Assembly (NCBI GenBank): GCA_910586065.1
Contig: CAJUGI010000010.1
Span: 1-30,814, forward strand
Source: an uncultured Christensenella sp.
GTDB lineage: Bacteria; Bacillota; Clostridia; Christensenellales; Borkfalkiaceae
Direction of reading: 5' to 3'
DNA length: 30,814 bases
Position 1 is the stretch's first letter. Every line of letters begins with the position of its first letter. The notes below the pieces were generated by a model. It was given only the letters and a program-made list of their open reading frames with translations, was not told the DNA's origin and made no database searches. Position numbers and translations under genes: made by a program. Shown in pieces: positions 1 through 7,455 of the stretch.

Positions 1-75
1 TGGGGTGTCGCCAAGCGGTAAGGCACGGGATTTTGATTCCCGCATTCGTAGGTTCAAATCCTGCCACCCCAGCCA
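1..75 (+). tRNA. tRNA-Gln(TTG)
   Basis: Complete cloverleaf. The 7-bp acceptor TGGGGTG pairs with CACCCCA at 65-71, the discriminator is G72, and CCA is encoded at 73-75. The anticodon loop reads TTTTGAT, giving anticodon TTG. The window starts exactly at its first base. Confidence 0.95.
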
Positions 76-156
76 AACAAAATTCGCAGGTTCGGCTGCC
101 ACACCCAAGCCAAACAAAATTCGCAGGTTCGGCTGTTGCCGGCCAAAGTCGGTTCT
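44..156 (+). repeat. Tandem degenerate copies of the tRNA-Gln 3' end (period 37-38)
   Basis: The T-arm/acceptor end of tRNA-Gln starting at 44 (ATTCGTAGGTTC...) recurs at 82 and 119 as ATTCGCAGGTTCGGCTG. Each of the first two units ends in a CCA-like stretch followed by AGCCAAACAAA. Positions 71-98 and 108-135 are identical over 28 bases. The third unit decays after about 17 bases. The copies cannot fold as tRNAs. They look like duplicated attachment-site scars or slippage products of the tRNA end. Confidence 0.7.
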
Positions 157-193
157 CCCCCCTTCGGATTTCGGCCGAAAAGTGCCACAGCAA

Positions 194-269
194 GGCCCAT
201 TAGCTCAGATGGTAGAGCACTTGACTTTTAATCAAGGTGTCCCGGGTTCGAATCCCGGATGGACCACCA
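194..269 (+). tRNA. tRNA-Lys(TTT)
   Basis: Acceptor GGCCCAT at 194-200 faces ATGGACC at 259-265, discriminator A266, encoded CCA 267-269. The anticodon loop CTTTTAA gives TTT. The third acceptor pair is a C:A mismatch where most relatives have T:A; otherwise the arms are complete. Confidence 0.95.
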
Positions 270-308
270 CTTTTGATTTTAAAAACCGTATACGGTAATA
301 AAATAAAT

Positions 309-384
309 GCACCTTTAGCTCAGTTGGTAGAGCAACTGACTCTTAATCAGTGGGCCCAGGGTTCGAGTCCCTGAAGGTGCACCA
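309..384 (+). tRNA. tRNA-Lys(CTT)
   Basis: Acceptor GCACCTT (309-315) pairs with AAGGTGC (374-380), discriminator A381, CCA 382-384. The anticodon loop CTCTTAA gives CTT. It is the last gene of the three-tRNA cluster. Confidence 0.95.
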
Positions 385-456
385 AGACAGACAGAGATTG
401 AACCCGAAATATCTATTTGCAAACGGAATAGCGGGTTTTATCGCTGAAAGGTAAGG

Positions 457-490
457 AAAAAGCACAAGGTTGAAACGCCTTGTGCTTTTT
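457..490. terminator. Bidirectional terminator after the tRNA cluster
   Basis: Perfect 13-bp stem (AAAAAGCACAAGG / CCTTGTGCTTTTT) with an 8-nt loop. It has a T run on its right and an A run on its left, so it can stop the tRNA transcript and the leftward Rep-like gene ending at 528. Confidence 0.9.
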
Positions 491-527
491 CTATTGCCCA
501 CCCAAGAGATACCCACCTTGCGAGTCG

Positions 528-1112
528 CTAAAACGGACTTTCGCCGTCGTCATCAAGCGGTATTAAAGTTATAGCCTTTTCTATCGGTTTGCCCGTATGC
601 TTGTTTACGGGCGTATCTTTGCTTATATCAAAATTATATACCGCCGTAATACGCCGTAGGAACGCCGCCCAAGTTTTCGGCTCGTTATCTTGTATATTCT
701 TGTATTGCTCCATAAGCGGTATATTAGAAACAATATACACCGTATCATAGCAAGCAATGCGGTTATAGTGTCGCCCCCGTATTCTGATAGGTTGCCCGTC
801 CAAGTAATCCAATATGTCCGAGATTTTGAACGAACTGCGAAACTCGTCTAAAAACAATACTTTTTCGCCGTTGTAATCGTCAACCCAGCCGAACTCGTAA
901 TTTGTTGTTCTGTAAACGTCGTCATAGCCGTGCTTATTGAAAACGTAACTCGTTTTGCCGCAACCCGCAGAGCCGTATATATAAAACACTTGCATTTTAC
1001 GGAATTGCCGTTTGTACTTGTTTTCCAAATATGCTTGTCTGTATTCTTTCGCCCATTTCATAACCCGTATAAAGCGGTTGCCGTGCTTTTTAGATAGGTC
1101 GTAAAAGCACAT
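528..1112 (-). CDS. Rep-like SF3 helicase, apparently lacking its nuclease domain
   Basis: 194 residues. Superfamily-3 helicase of the rolling-circle (circovirus/CRESS-like) Rep type found on bacterial plasmids and elements. Visible motifs: Walker A GSAGCGKT (residues 47-54), Walker B VLFLDEF (85-91), motif C VYIVSN (125-130), and a conserved TWxAFLRRI stretch behind it. Full Reps of this family are about 300 residues with an N-terminal HUH nuclease (HxH/HxQ and a catalytic Tyr). None is seen here: the frame meets a stop three codons upstream of the ATG. The start overlaps the preceding gene by 55 bp in another frame, suggesting translational coupling or a frameshift that split a longer gene. 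Likely a remnant of an element replication module. Family call fairly sure; activity doubtful. Confidence 0.8.
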   Translation of the reverse strand: MCFYDLSKKHGNRFIRVMKWAKEYRQAYLENKYKRQFRKMQVFYIYGSAGCGKTSYVFNKHGYDDVYRTTNYEFGWVDDYNGEKVLFLDEFRSSFKISDILDYLDGQPIRIRGRHYNRIACYDTVYIVSNIPLMEQYKNIQDNEPKTWAAFLRRITAVYNFDISKDTPVNKHTGKPIEKAITLIPLDDDGESPF

Positions 1113-1390
1113 ATGCCAGACTTAAAAGACATTATCTCATTGGGTTTATCTTCGGGATAGCGGATTTTAAAAAAGCGAACCAACGCACCCTTTATTCCGC
1201 TGTAATCTGCAGTATCCTCGGTGTATATTATCGTCATTGACGTGAGCGAGGATTCTTTGATTATAAGGGTTTTGTCCTTTGATAATTCGGCTTTCATGGC
1301 CGCTATGGGCAACTCGTCATCGTTACGATGCTGCAATACCCAATTGCTGTCCAGCTCGACTATAAACTTTTTCTTCTTAGGCTCGAACAT
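1058..1390 (-). CDS. Hypothetical protein upstream of Rep-like helicase
   Basis: 110 residues, starting at ATG 1390 behind AAGAGGAAAG. I recognise no domain. The N-terminus is lysine-rich (EPKKKKF) and the middle alternates strand-like segments. No HUH nuclease motif (HxQ, YxxK) is visible, so it is not an obvious missing half of the Rep. Its last 18 codons overlap the helicase gene in another frame. If a one- or two-base indel lies in that overlap the two would form one protein of about 285 residues, close to a normal Rep length. Otherwise it is a small partner made from the same message. Confidence 0.5.
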   Translation of the reverse strand: MFEPKKKKFIVELDSNWVLQHRNDDELPIAAMKAELSKDKTLIIKESSLTSMTIIYTEDTADYSGIKGALVRFFKIRYPEDKPNEIMSFKSGICAFTTYLKSTATALYGL

Positions 1391-1428
1391 ATTCTTTTTG
1401 CTTTCCTCTTTTGCGATGCGTCATCGCT

Positions 1429-1752
1429 TTACATATAAACTATAATTTCTGATAATTCTTTCTTTGATATTTGGGCATAAAAAAGCATGTCTTCTAATGC
1501 TACCGCCGTTCTTCCGTTTTCCCAGTTAAAAATAACGCTTTCCGACACACCAAAGACATCAGCTAGCTCTTTGCGGCTGATATGGTTGTCCATTTCAAAT
1601 CTGCACTCTACACATTCGCCGCTGCAGTCGCCTTTATCATGTTTGAGCGCGTTGCACACAGCACGTCTGAGTTCGATATTGTCTTCACGGAGCAATTGCA
1701 ATATCCTACCCGTCTTCTTCCAATCAATAAATTTTCTATGTATCGGTTTCAT
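1429..1752 (-). CDS. XRE-family DNA-binding protein
   Basis: About 107 residues from ATG 1752 (a TTG lies 4 codons upstream; neither has a strong ribosome site). The C-terminal half is a helix-turn-helix of XRE type: SRKELADVFGVSESVIFNWE with the typical xxWExG end (WENGRTA). The N-terminal half holds a cysteine cluster (CSGECVEC) that could bind a metal. It lies just upstream of the hypothetical-Rep pair in the same direction, as element control genes often do. Role inferred as autoregulator of the replication remnant. Confidence 0.7.
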   Translation of the reverse strand: MKPIHRKFIDWKKTGRILQLLREDNIELRRAVCNALKHDKGDCSGECVECRFEMDNHISRKELADVFGVSESVIFNWENGRTAVALEDMLFYAQISKKELSEIIVYM

Positions 1753-1787
1753 AACTAAGTCCAAGTCTTAATTACTCTAAGACGATA

Positions 1788-2318
1788 TTAATTATTAGCT
1801 TTTAATATGCCTACCCTAATTAACGCATCTTCCAAGTATTCGCCCTGTTGAATAATAATCTTTTCGTTTGGCTGATTCAAAAATTCAGCGTAATCTGTTT
1901 CAATCTTTGTTTCAACTCTTTTAACAAATTCTTCATTTGCGCCTCTACTTCTTGCACGCCTTTTGTATTCGTCTTTGCATGCAGGTTCGGGATATGCCAA
2001 AATGAAATCTATGCCGTAATTTCGCATTTCTTCAAACGGCATACACGGAGCAATAAGAATAATCTCATGGAGTCCATTTTTAGCTTCTTCAAGAATTGCA
2101 TCGTAATAGTTTTGAGGCCATGCTGGATTGATTGCTCTTTGGGTTGATTTAAGGCTTTCCTTATTAACGACGGCTTTCTGTTCTTCAGTTAAAATATATT
2201 TATAATCGCCGCTAGGCAATTCCGTTACATTGTCGTATTTTTTTGTCAAATATGTTTTGCCTGCACAAATCCATGCACTGATAATAATTGGTTTTTTATC
2301 AAAAGTTTTGTTCTCCAT
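1788..2318 (-). CDS. P-loop nucleotide kinase-like protein
   Basis: 176 residues; ATG 2318 is preceded by TTGAGGTGAATTACT. The N-terminus is a beta strand followed by a divergent P-loop, SAWICAGKTYL (residues 14-24), of the short kinase form (xxxxxAGKT). Further in are ILIAPCMPFEE and a basic KRRARSRG stretch that could be a lid. This resembles adenylate/shikimate-type small-molecule kinases or phage nucleotide kinases, but I cannot assign a substrate. It sits between the XRE gene and the broken NACHT gene, same strand. Confidence in the P-loop is good; function open. Confidence 0.55.
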   Translation of the reverse strand: MENKTFDKKPIIISAWICAGKTYLTKKYDNVTELPSGDYKYILTEEQKAVVNKESLKSTQRAINPAWPQNYYDAILEEAKNGLHEIILIAPCMPFEEMRNYGIDFILAYPEPACKDEYKRRARSRGANEEFVKRVETKIETDYAEFLNQPNEKIIIQQGEYLEDALIRVGILKANN

Positions 2319-2360
2319 AGTAATTCACCTCAACATTTTTATTAAATTTTTAGAGTCTAT

Positions 2361-2477
2361 TTACTCAATAAAATCGATTGGACTTACAATGTTAATAAAT
2401 TGTAACTTTTCCTTAGTACCAAGCAGCACTGATTCATTGTCGTCAATCATATACACAATATCTGAACTGGTTACATA
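2361..2477 (-). pseudogene. Probable C-terminal tail of the broken NACHT gene
   Basis: Just behind the stop of the NACHT fragment another frame stays open and reads protein-like for 34+ codons (SSDIVYMIDDNESVLLG ... PIDFIE) before its own TAA at 2361-2363. It has no start codon or ribosome site. The simplest reading is that a large internal deletion joined residue ~199 of a NACHT protein to its last ~35 residues out of frame. Inference from reading frame and composition only. Confidence 0.35.
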
Positions 2478-3070
2478 TATTGTTCAACACTAATTTCATC
2501 TAACCCATCACAGAAAAACAAAATTTCATACTTACCAGTTCCAATATTATTGCATATTTCATTGACCAGTTTTTCGCCATTTTGCGAACCTATTTTTGCA
2601 GAAAAATAATTAACCATATAGGACTGTATGTCTTGTACTGACACACCAGAACCCTTATCAAGTAAACTTTTAAACCCTCCACTAATCTCGCTTTTTAATT
2701 CAATATATAAAGGCACAACCTTTTTTTGCTTAGAATATTGTTTAAGCAAATATTTTAATAAGGTTGTCTTACCAGAACCAGGCAATCCTAATATTACCAT
2801 ATTTAATTTTTGACGTCTCTCCGCATCGTTTTCATCAAGCAATAGCACTTCTGTACATGTAGATAAATAACTCTCTCCAAGTTGTGATGCGAAAGGTTCA
2901 CATTGTAAATCAACATATATATCTTCTATGTCAATATCGCTCACATCAATAAAACCACGCATAAGCGGTAACGGTCTAACTTTTGCATGATTTTCCCGTA
3001 CTTTCTCTTTATATTGCAATAAGGCAGAATCAACATTCCATACGCCTTCAGTTGTGGGATCGATGGCCAT
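2471..3070 (-). pseudogene. Truncated NACHT-type STAND ATPase
   Basis: 199 residues from ATG 3070, behind AAGGAGAAGGTAAT; an earlier in-frame start at 3106 lies inside the preceding gene and is less likely. The Walker A loop GLPGSGKT is at residues 95-102 and the NACHT-style Walker B ILFFCDGLDE at 183-192. The protein stops nine residues later, whereas NACHT proteins continue for several hundred residues through the winged helix and sensor repeats. NACHT ATPases in bacteria are antiphage sensors. With no sensor region this copy should not work as one. It follows the membrane-protein gene by a single base, so the pair was an operon. Confidence 0.75.
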
Positions 3071-3071
3071 A

Positions 3072-3542
3072 TTACCTTCTCCTTGAAACTGCCGAAATAG
3101 CCGCAATTATACTTATATTTCCTTCGTCTAAAAGAAATTTCTCTTTAAGTTCATTTAAAGCTTTAACAAGCAAATTATCATAAGAACGTTCTTTAAAGAA
3201 ATAATTTACCTGAACTCGACTCCAGGAATTGAATTCTTGTATGGAACTATATACATTAAAAAGTTTAGCCCTTAAATCGGCTGGTAAAATAGATATTTGC
3301 CCCGCACTTATCGCCTCGTCCCAAATAGGAGTCTTGAGAGGGTGCACGTCCAAATCAGTTTCTTTGAACTTAATTAGTTGATTTTTTACTATTTCTAACT
3401 CTTGTTTTATACGGCTTTTCAAATTTCTAAGCTGAAAAAAATCATGAAGATTCTCTGCGCCCCATTGTCCAATAAGTGCAAGTATGAATCCTGCAAAAGT
3501 CGCTATCATTGACGGCACAAATTGGCTCCAATCTGTATTCAT
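3072..3542 (-). CDS. Small membrane-anchored protein paired with NACHT gene
   Basis: 156 residues from ATG 3542, behind TTAGGAG at 9-nt spacing (an ATG at 3551 overlaps that site). Residues 8-25 form one hydrophobic segment (SMIATFAGFILALIG), then a charged helical cytoplasmic part (KSRIKQELEIVKNQL...) of likely coiled coil. No enzymatic motif is seen. Its stop is one base from the NACHT start, and its last codons carry the NACHT ribosome site, so translation is coupled. In such pairs the membrane protein is usually the effector and the NTPase the sensor; here the sensor is broken, so this may be an orphan. Role inferred from context. Confidence 0.6.
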   Translation of the reverse strand: MNTDWSQFVPSMIATFAGFILALIGQWGAENLHDFFQLRNLKSRIKQELEIVKNQLIKFKETDLDVHPLKTPIWDEAISAGQISILPADLRAKLFNVYSSIQEFNSWSRVQVNYFFKERSYDNLLVKALNELKEKFLLDEGNISIIAAISAVSRRR

Positions 3543-3617
3543 TATTATCATCTCCTAATTGAATTATTTATACTATTCCTAATCATAGGCGACAGTTTGT
3601 ATTCGGATGTTTACATC

Positions 3618-3801
3618 TAATAGTATATTAGGTGTAAAGTGCAGAGCTTTTGTATTGTTATCGCTTCTGTTTTTGACACCTATTTGTATGATGATAGTCA
3701 AAAAAAATTGTTATGGACAAAAAATTAAGGCTCAAGCTCTTGTGTTTTTTGTCGAAATATGGTATAATTTGTAAAATAATTTTACACCTAATATACTATT
3801 A
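3618..3801. repeat. 21-bp perfect inverted repeat bounding 184 bp
   Basis: Bases 3618-3638 (TAATAGTATATTAGGTGTAA plus A) recur exactly inverted at 3781-3801, with 142 bp between. The right copy begins exactly where the integrase remnant stops resembling an integrase. The outer bases are TA on both sides, compatible with a TA-targeting (IS630/mariner-like) miniature element, but no longer target duplication is seen. Alternative: paired operator sites. Confidence 0.55.
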
Positions 3802-3904
3802 AATGATTATTAATAATTTCCGAATAGCGTTCAATTGTTCTGTGTTTTGCCGATATCCTTACATAGTTATTTAGCCATTCGGTAAGCCATTCACTGTACT
3901 TCAT
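3788..3904 (-). pseudogene. Tyrosine integrase remnant (N-terminal 38 codons)
   Basis: ATG 3904 sits behind a good TTTTTGGAGGAACAA ribosome site. The 38-residue product begins MKYSEWLTEWLNNYV and continues KHRTIERYSEIINNHL, which is the core-binding (SAM-like) start of phage/ICE tyrosine integrases. It then ends in IVY and TAG inside the 21-bp inverted repeat. The catalytic domain is absent from the DNA to the left. A promoter-like TTGATA-16-TATATT lies upstream (about 3917-3944). This marks an older integration whose integrase was destroyed by an insertion or deletion at the repeat. Confidence 0.65.
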
Positions 3905-3978
3905 TTGTTCCTCCAAAAATATAGTTTCATATTACATTTTATCAAATATAGGTGTAAAAAATAGCGTCCCTGCTCCAA

Positions 3979-4007
3979 TGAAAAAAGACCGCATTATATG
4001 CGGTCTT
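3979..4007 (-). terminator. Terminator of the HNH-WYL-CoiA operon
   Basis: Perfect 10-bp stem AAGACCGCAT / ATGCGGTCTT with a 3-nt loop (3985-4007). On the minus strand it is followed by a run of T (A run at 3981-3986). It lies 25 bp past the stop of the last operon gene. Confidence 0.85.
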
Positions 4008-4032
4008 CCTATTTAACTTCTTATCAAAAATA

Positions 4033-4293
4033 TCACCGTTTTCGTGAAAACGTAATGCTGGACACAGTAACTACATAATTTTCTGATTTCGCTTTTTTAT
4101 GTGCAGATATCCAGCAACACGCTTTCCCTTCGGTTGCAAAAATATTTACATTCTGACTGCTGCCATCCCAGAACTGATTTAAGTCCGAACTGTTGGGCCA
4201 GCCGATGCCACATCTCTTACACACTTCCATTTCCGCTTTGCTGCTGTCTATTTCGTCCATCTCTATTTCAAAACTATCTATCTTGTTAGTCAT
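4033..4293 (-). CDS. Small CxxC protein, last gene of CoiA operon
   Basis: 86 residues from ATG 4293; a longer in-frame reading from 4359 would lie inside the upstream gene and is not preferred. The gene overlaps the CoiA-like gene before it by 8 bp, so translation is coupled. The N-terminal 25 residues are acidic (DSFEIEMDEIDSSKAEME), followed by CKRCGIGW, a likely half zinc site, and later CC. I recognise no family. Position suggests a small accessory factor, immunity protein or antitoxin-like partner of the nucleases upstream; that is inference. Confidence 0.6.
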   Translation of the reverse strand: MTNKIDSFEIEMDEIDSSKAEMEVCKRCGIGWPNSSDLNQFWDGSSQNVNIFATEGKACCWISAHKKAKSENYVVTVSSITFSRKR

Positions 4294-5203
4294 AAATAAT
4301 ATCATTCTCCTTTTTGGGCGGTATATCAAAGTTCCCATGAATTTTCTCGCCGTTAACAACCAAGTCCACGGACCTCAAAAAGCCACGCTCTCGCTCAACC
4401 CGTTCTATTCTTTCTATACTACTTATGTCGATGCCCTTTAATTTCCCCATGCATTTTATTTCCTTTATGGGTTTTGGCGCATCGGCGCATTCGCAAGAGA
4501 AGCACGGCAATTCAGACCACCAGCGTCCGTAAACCGTTTCCAACCCGTTCAGCGTACAAAAGTCTACCCAATAATGCTTGCCATACCGTAGTTTTGATAC
4601 CCTTATGTCGCATAGCCACTCCTCAATGAAATATCGCTTTGCTTTGGGCGAATAAACCCACTTCGTTTTCCCGCCGCTTAGGATTAGCTGTTCGACCTTT
4701 TCTTCGGTGTAGTCCGCCCCCAAATCGCTCAAATCGATTTCTATCGTTGGTATTCCAAGCTCTAACAGCTTGTATTTCTTTTCCTCGTCAACTGCGTGTG
4801 ATACCTTTATTTCGACATTAACAACTCGCCCGGCACCCCACAAGTCCATTCTTGCTCTAAGCTGCACATCGGGCTTAATAATGCCGTCAATTCTTTTTTC
4901 TTCGACTGCCTCGTCGTATTCCGTGATTTTACCCACGGATTTCTCGACGGACGGAATGCTCGGTACGAATAGCTGCTTCGTTTTTTCAATAATCTGCTTG
5001 CCGAGAAGATGGAGGGCGGTTTCTATTCCTTTCTCACATTCCGCTGCCTGATAATGAGAAAAGTGGTGCATCCGCTGGCTACCCTTTTTGGCGACAAGCG
5101 TTGCTCCACATTCGGGGCAGACGCATCCGCATTCCAAACCGCTTGGCACGTCGTTTATAGAAATCAGCTCATTGTTTCGCAATGCGAATTGTAAATACCT
5201 CAT
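4286..5203 (-). CDS. CoiA-like nuclease, copy A
   Basis: 305 residues from ATG 5203, which overlaps the upstream stop as ATGA; an ATG two codons earlier is possible, but the paralogue at 18215 begins at the matching methionine. Competence-protein CoiA-like family: an N-terminal zinc ribbon (CVCPECG, C29/C32) with HHFSH, then a PD-(D/E)XK nuclease core with PDV (D112) and VEIKV (E131, K133). A second cysteine cluster follows at CFSCEC. Classical CoiA helps DNA processing in competence; stand-alone relatives also occur in mobile elements and defence islands. Roughly two-thirds identical by eye to the copy at 18215-19135 and less to its neighbour at 5200-6408. The DNA is visibly less AT-rich than copy C. 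Confidence 0.8.
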   Translation of the reverse strand: MRYLQFALRNNELISINDVPSGLECGCVCPECGATLVAKKGSQRMHHFSHYQAAECEKGIETALHLLGKQIIEKTKQLFVPSIPSVEKSVGKITEYDEAVEEKRIDGIIKPDVQLRARMDLWGAGRVVNVEIKVSHAVDEEKKYKLLELGIPTIEIDLSDLGADYTEEKVEQLILSGGKTKWVYSPKAKRYFIEEWLCDIRVSKLRYGKHYWVDFCTLNGLETVYGRWWSELPCFSCECADAPKPIKEIKCMGKLKGIDISSIERIERVERERGFLRSVDLVVNGEKIHGNFDIPPKKENDIIYD

Positions 5204-6408
5204 TTCCATCTGTTATCTTCGTAAAGCCTTAAACCCGTCGTGTCTTCTACCTGTATGACTTCGGTTTCTTCGTTCCACAAATCATGTAAATAGAACTCGC
5301 CGATGAATGTGCCGCAATGCGGACAGACATTTACGAGGTGCGTTTCTTTCGTCATACCGCTGCGCCGTTCTTCCAGCCTTACGCCTTTCTCACGGGATAT
5401 CCTTATCATCGTTTCATTGAACTCATCAGGGGATATGGGCGTACCATTCACAAGTCCATACACAGAACACATCTTTTGCTTGCATCTCCAGCAGATGGTA
5501 TCGTCGGCAAAGCAGATTTGAACACCGTGCGGTTTTTCCTCTTTCTCGGCTGCGACCGCCACTTCAAATTCTCTGTGTATCTCCTCACCATTAATGACCA
5601 CGTCAAACGATTTCAACTGTCCTTCGATTTTGACTATCGAGCGGATTTTCTGAATAGCCATATAGTCAATGCCTTTTAGTTTGCCAGCACATACCACTCG
5701 GTCGGTGTGTATTCCGTTAATATTTCCGTACCCGCAATCGTGGCACTCATACTTGCTTAACCCCACAATATATGCCTTTTTACCGTCATCAAGAGGGCAA
5801 TGCTCTACATAGCTCTTACTCCGCGTGCGCACCGAATCGCCGAACCATTCACGCAAAAAATATCTCTTCGATTCGGGAGTGTAGACCCAGCTTGTTTTCT
5901 GTCCACTGAGTATAATTTGCTCGACCGATTCTTCGGTGTAATCGTCGCCGACATCGCTCAAGTCTATTTCTATTGTCGGCAGTCCAAATTCGAATATCTT
6001 GTACTTCTTGTCGTTGTCAACGGCATGGTGAACTTTGATTTCCACGCCCAACAATTCGACTCCTCGTTTTAATAGTACATCGGGAGTAAATGTGCCAACA
6101 TTCTTTTCCAATATTGCCCTATCATATATGTGAACTACCCCGTGGGTTTCATTGGTGAATGGCTTTGCTGGCAAAAATACTTTCTTCTTACATATTACTT
6201 TTTTGCCAAGCAAGTGCAACGCCGTTTCTTTTCCGTGTTCGCAGTCCACAGCTTTATAATGGGCAAAGTGATAGGCTACTTTCTGCCCTTGCCGGGCGAT
6301 GAGTTTCGCCCCACAAGCTGGACACACGCATCCGCATTTCAGACCATTTTTGACTTCATGTATTGATACCAATTCGCCGTCGAGAAGTGCATAGTGTAAT
6401 TCTTGCAT
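5200..6408 (-). CDS. CoiA-like nuclease with extra C-terminal zinc domain, copy B
   Basis: 402 residues; ATG 6408 is preceded by TTAGGGGGAACGTCGT. Same architecture as copy A over the first ~290 residues: zinc ribbon CVCPACG (C29/C32), YHFAH, nuclease residues D110 and E123/K125 in GVEIKV. It then adds about 100 residues with two further CxxC pairs (CWRC and CPHC), a probable extra zinc module for DNA or partner binding. It overlaps copy A by 4 bp, so two different nucleases are made from one message, as if forming a heteromer. Downstream of the WYL regulator by 21 bp. Nuclease assignment good, biological role inferred. Confidence 0.8.
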   Translation of the reverse strand: MQELHYALLDGELVSIHEVKNGLKCGCVCPACGAKLIARQGQKVAYHFAHYKAVDCEHGKETALHLLGKKVICKKKVFLPAKPFTNETHGVVHIYDRAILEKNVGTFTPDVLLKRGVELLGVEIKVHHAVDNDKKYKIFEFGLPTIEIDLSDVGDDYTEESVEQIILSGQKTSWVYTPESKRYFLREWFGDSVRTRSKSYVEHCPLDDGKKAYIVGLSKYECHDCGYGNINGIHTDRVVCAGKLKGIDYMAIQKIRSIVKIEGQLKSFDVVINGEEIHREFEVAVAAEKEEKPHGVQICFADDTICWRCKQKMCSVYGLVNGTPISPDEFNETMIRISREKGVRLEERRSGMTKETHLVNVCPHCGTFIGEFYLHDLWNEETEVIQVEDTTGLRLYEDNRWK

Positions 6409-6429
6409 ACGACGTTCCCCCTAAGTAAT

Positions 6430-7434
6430 TTATCTGTATTGTTCGGCAGTTTCCGCCAAGTATTCCTTTACCATTTCTACAACCGTTTGCGGGGCGGTTA
6501 CTTTCACCCCTGTTCCAAAGGAACAGCACCACGCAATAAATGGCTTGCTAACCTGTACATCGGCGGTAAATACAATTTTATTGCCCGCTGATTCACTTAT
6601 ATATAGGTCAGCCCCAAAGAAATCGAATACGACGTCGATTAGGTCTTTGTCAGCCTCGAAAGACACTTTCTGCTTATCACCGCTGAACATACCAAACAGT
6701 TGCTGCTTATGCTTTACGATTTCGGCTTTATTTGACTGTGCCTCCTCGGAACTTGGAACGTCCAGCATTGTTACTTCGTCCATTCTGTCAATGCGGTAAT
6801 GCGACAGATTGCCGAACCAGTCGTCATAACAAATCAGATAATAATTGTCATTCGAGAAGACCGTCGCCAGCGGATTTACTTTGTACTTTCTGTTTTGGGT
6901 CGGGTCGCTCTTTTTCTTACGGTAGACCTTCCGCCGTTTTATATCGTAGTCAAAATAAGAAAAGGAGATTTTCTTCTTGTCCTCGATTGCCGACGCTATT
7001 TCGTAAACCGAATAATAAATATTTTCGTTTATGCTCTTTCTTGTATTGAACTCTACGATGTTCCGCGTCAGCACTTCCGCACGTTGACTGCCAGCAAGCT
7101 GTGCAATTTTATTTACCAGCTCGTCCGTTTTCTTTTCCGTAATAAAGCCAGCGGCTCTGACCGCATCCATCAATATATGTATCTCGGGTATATCAAATTT
7201 GCGGTCTGCCACATAGTATTCGTTGCTTGAAGAACGGTGGGTCATTACTTCGTAGCCGAAATCGTTCAGCAGTTTTATGTCGCTGTACAAAATTTTGCGG
7301 TCAACTTCGATACCGCATTCTGCGAGTTTTTTTATAAGTACGGGCGTGGGCATAGGATTGTTTTCGTCCGTATCCAGATTTAGAATTTCCCAGATTTTCA
7401 GCAGTTTTATTTTCCTTGAATTCGAGCCGTTCAT
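6430..7434 (-). CDS. WYL-domain transcriptional regulator
   Basis: 334 residues, ATG 7434 behind GGTAGAAGAA. An N-terminal winged helix-turn-helix (KIWEILNLDTDENNPM ... VDRKILYSDIKLLNDFGYEV) is followed by a WYL domain: VNPLATVFSNDNYYLICYDD and the arginine-bearing YRIDRM, then a C-terminal WCX-like part. WYL proteins bind nucleic-acid-like ligands and commonly regulate CRISPR, BREX and other defence operons. It sits second in the HNH-WYL-CoiA-CoiA operon, so it probably controls that operon in response to DNA damage or invasion. Family call firm, ligand unknown. Confidence 0.9.
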   Translation of the reverse strand: MNGSNSRKIKLLKIWEILNLDTDENNPMPTPVLIKKLAECGIEVDRKILYSDIKLLNDFGYEVMTHRSSSNEYYVADRKFDIPEIHILMDAVRAAGFITEKKTDELVNKIAQLAGSQRAEVLTRNIVEFNTRKSINENIYYSVYEIASAIEDKKKISFSYFDYDIKRRKVYRKKKSDPTQNRKYKVNPLATVFSNDNYYLICYDDWFGNLSHYRIDRMDEVTMLDVPSSEEAQSNKAEIVKHKQQLFGMFSGDKQKVSFEADKDLIDVVFDFFGADLYISESAGNKIVFTADVQVSKPFIAWCCSFGTGVKVTAPQTVVEMVKEYLAETAEQYR

Positions 7435-7455
7435 TTCTTCTACCTATTTATATAA

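Noticed and set aside
44..156. CRISPR array
   Set aside because: Only three degenerate units, no unique spacers of constant size and no cas genes; the units match the tRNA-Gln 3' end.
5..298. 97-codon frame across the tRNA cluster
   Set aside because: It runs through two tRNA genes and the tRNA-derived repeats and has no ribosome site.
5303..7230. Several plus-strand frames opposite the CoiA-like and WYL genes
   Set aside because: They are antisense to genes with clear domains, and their products are low-complexity mirror readings without ribosome sites.
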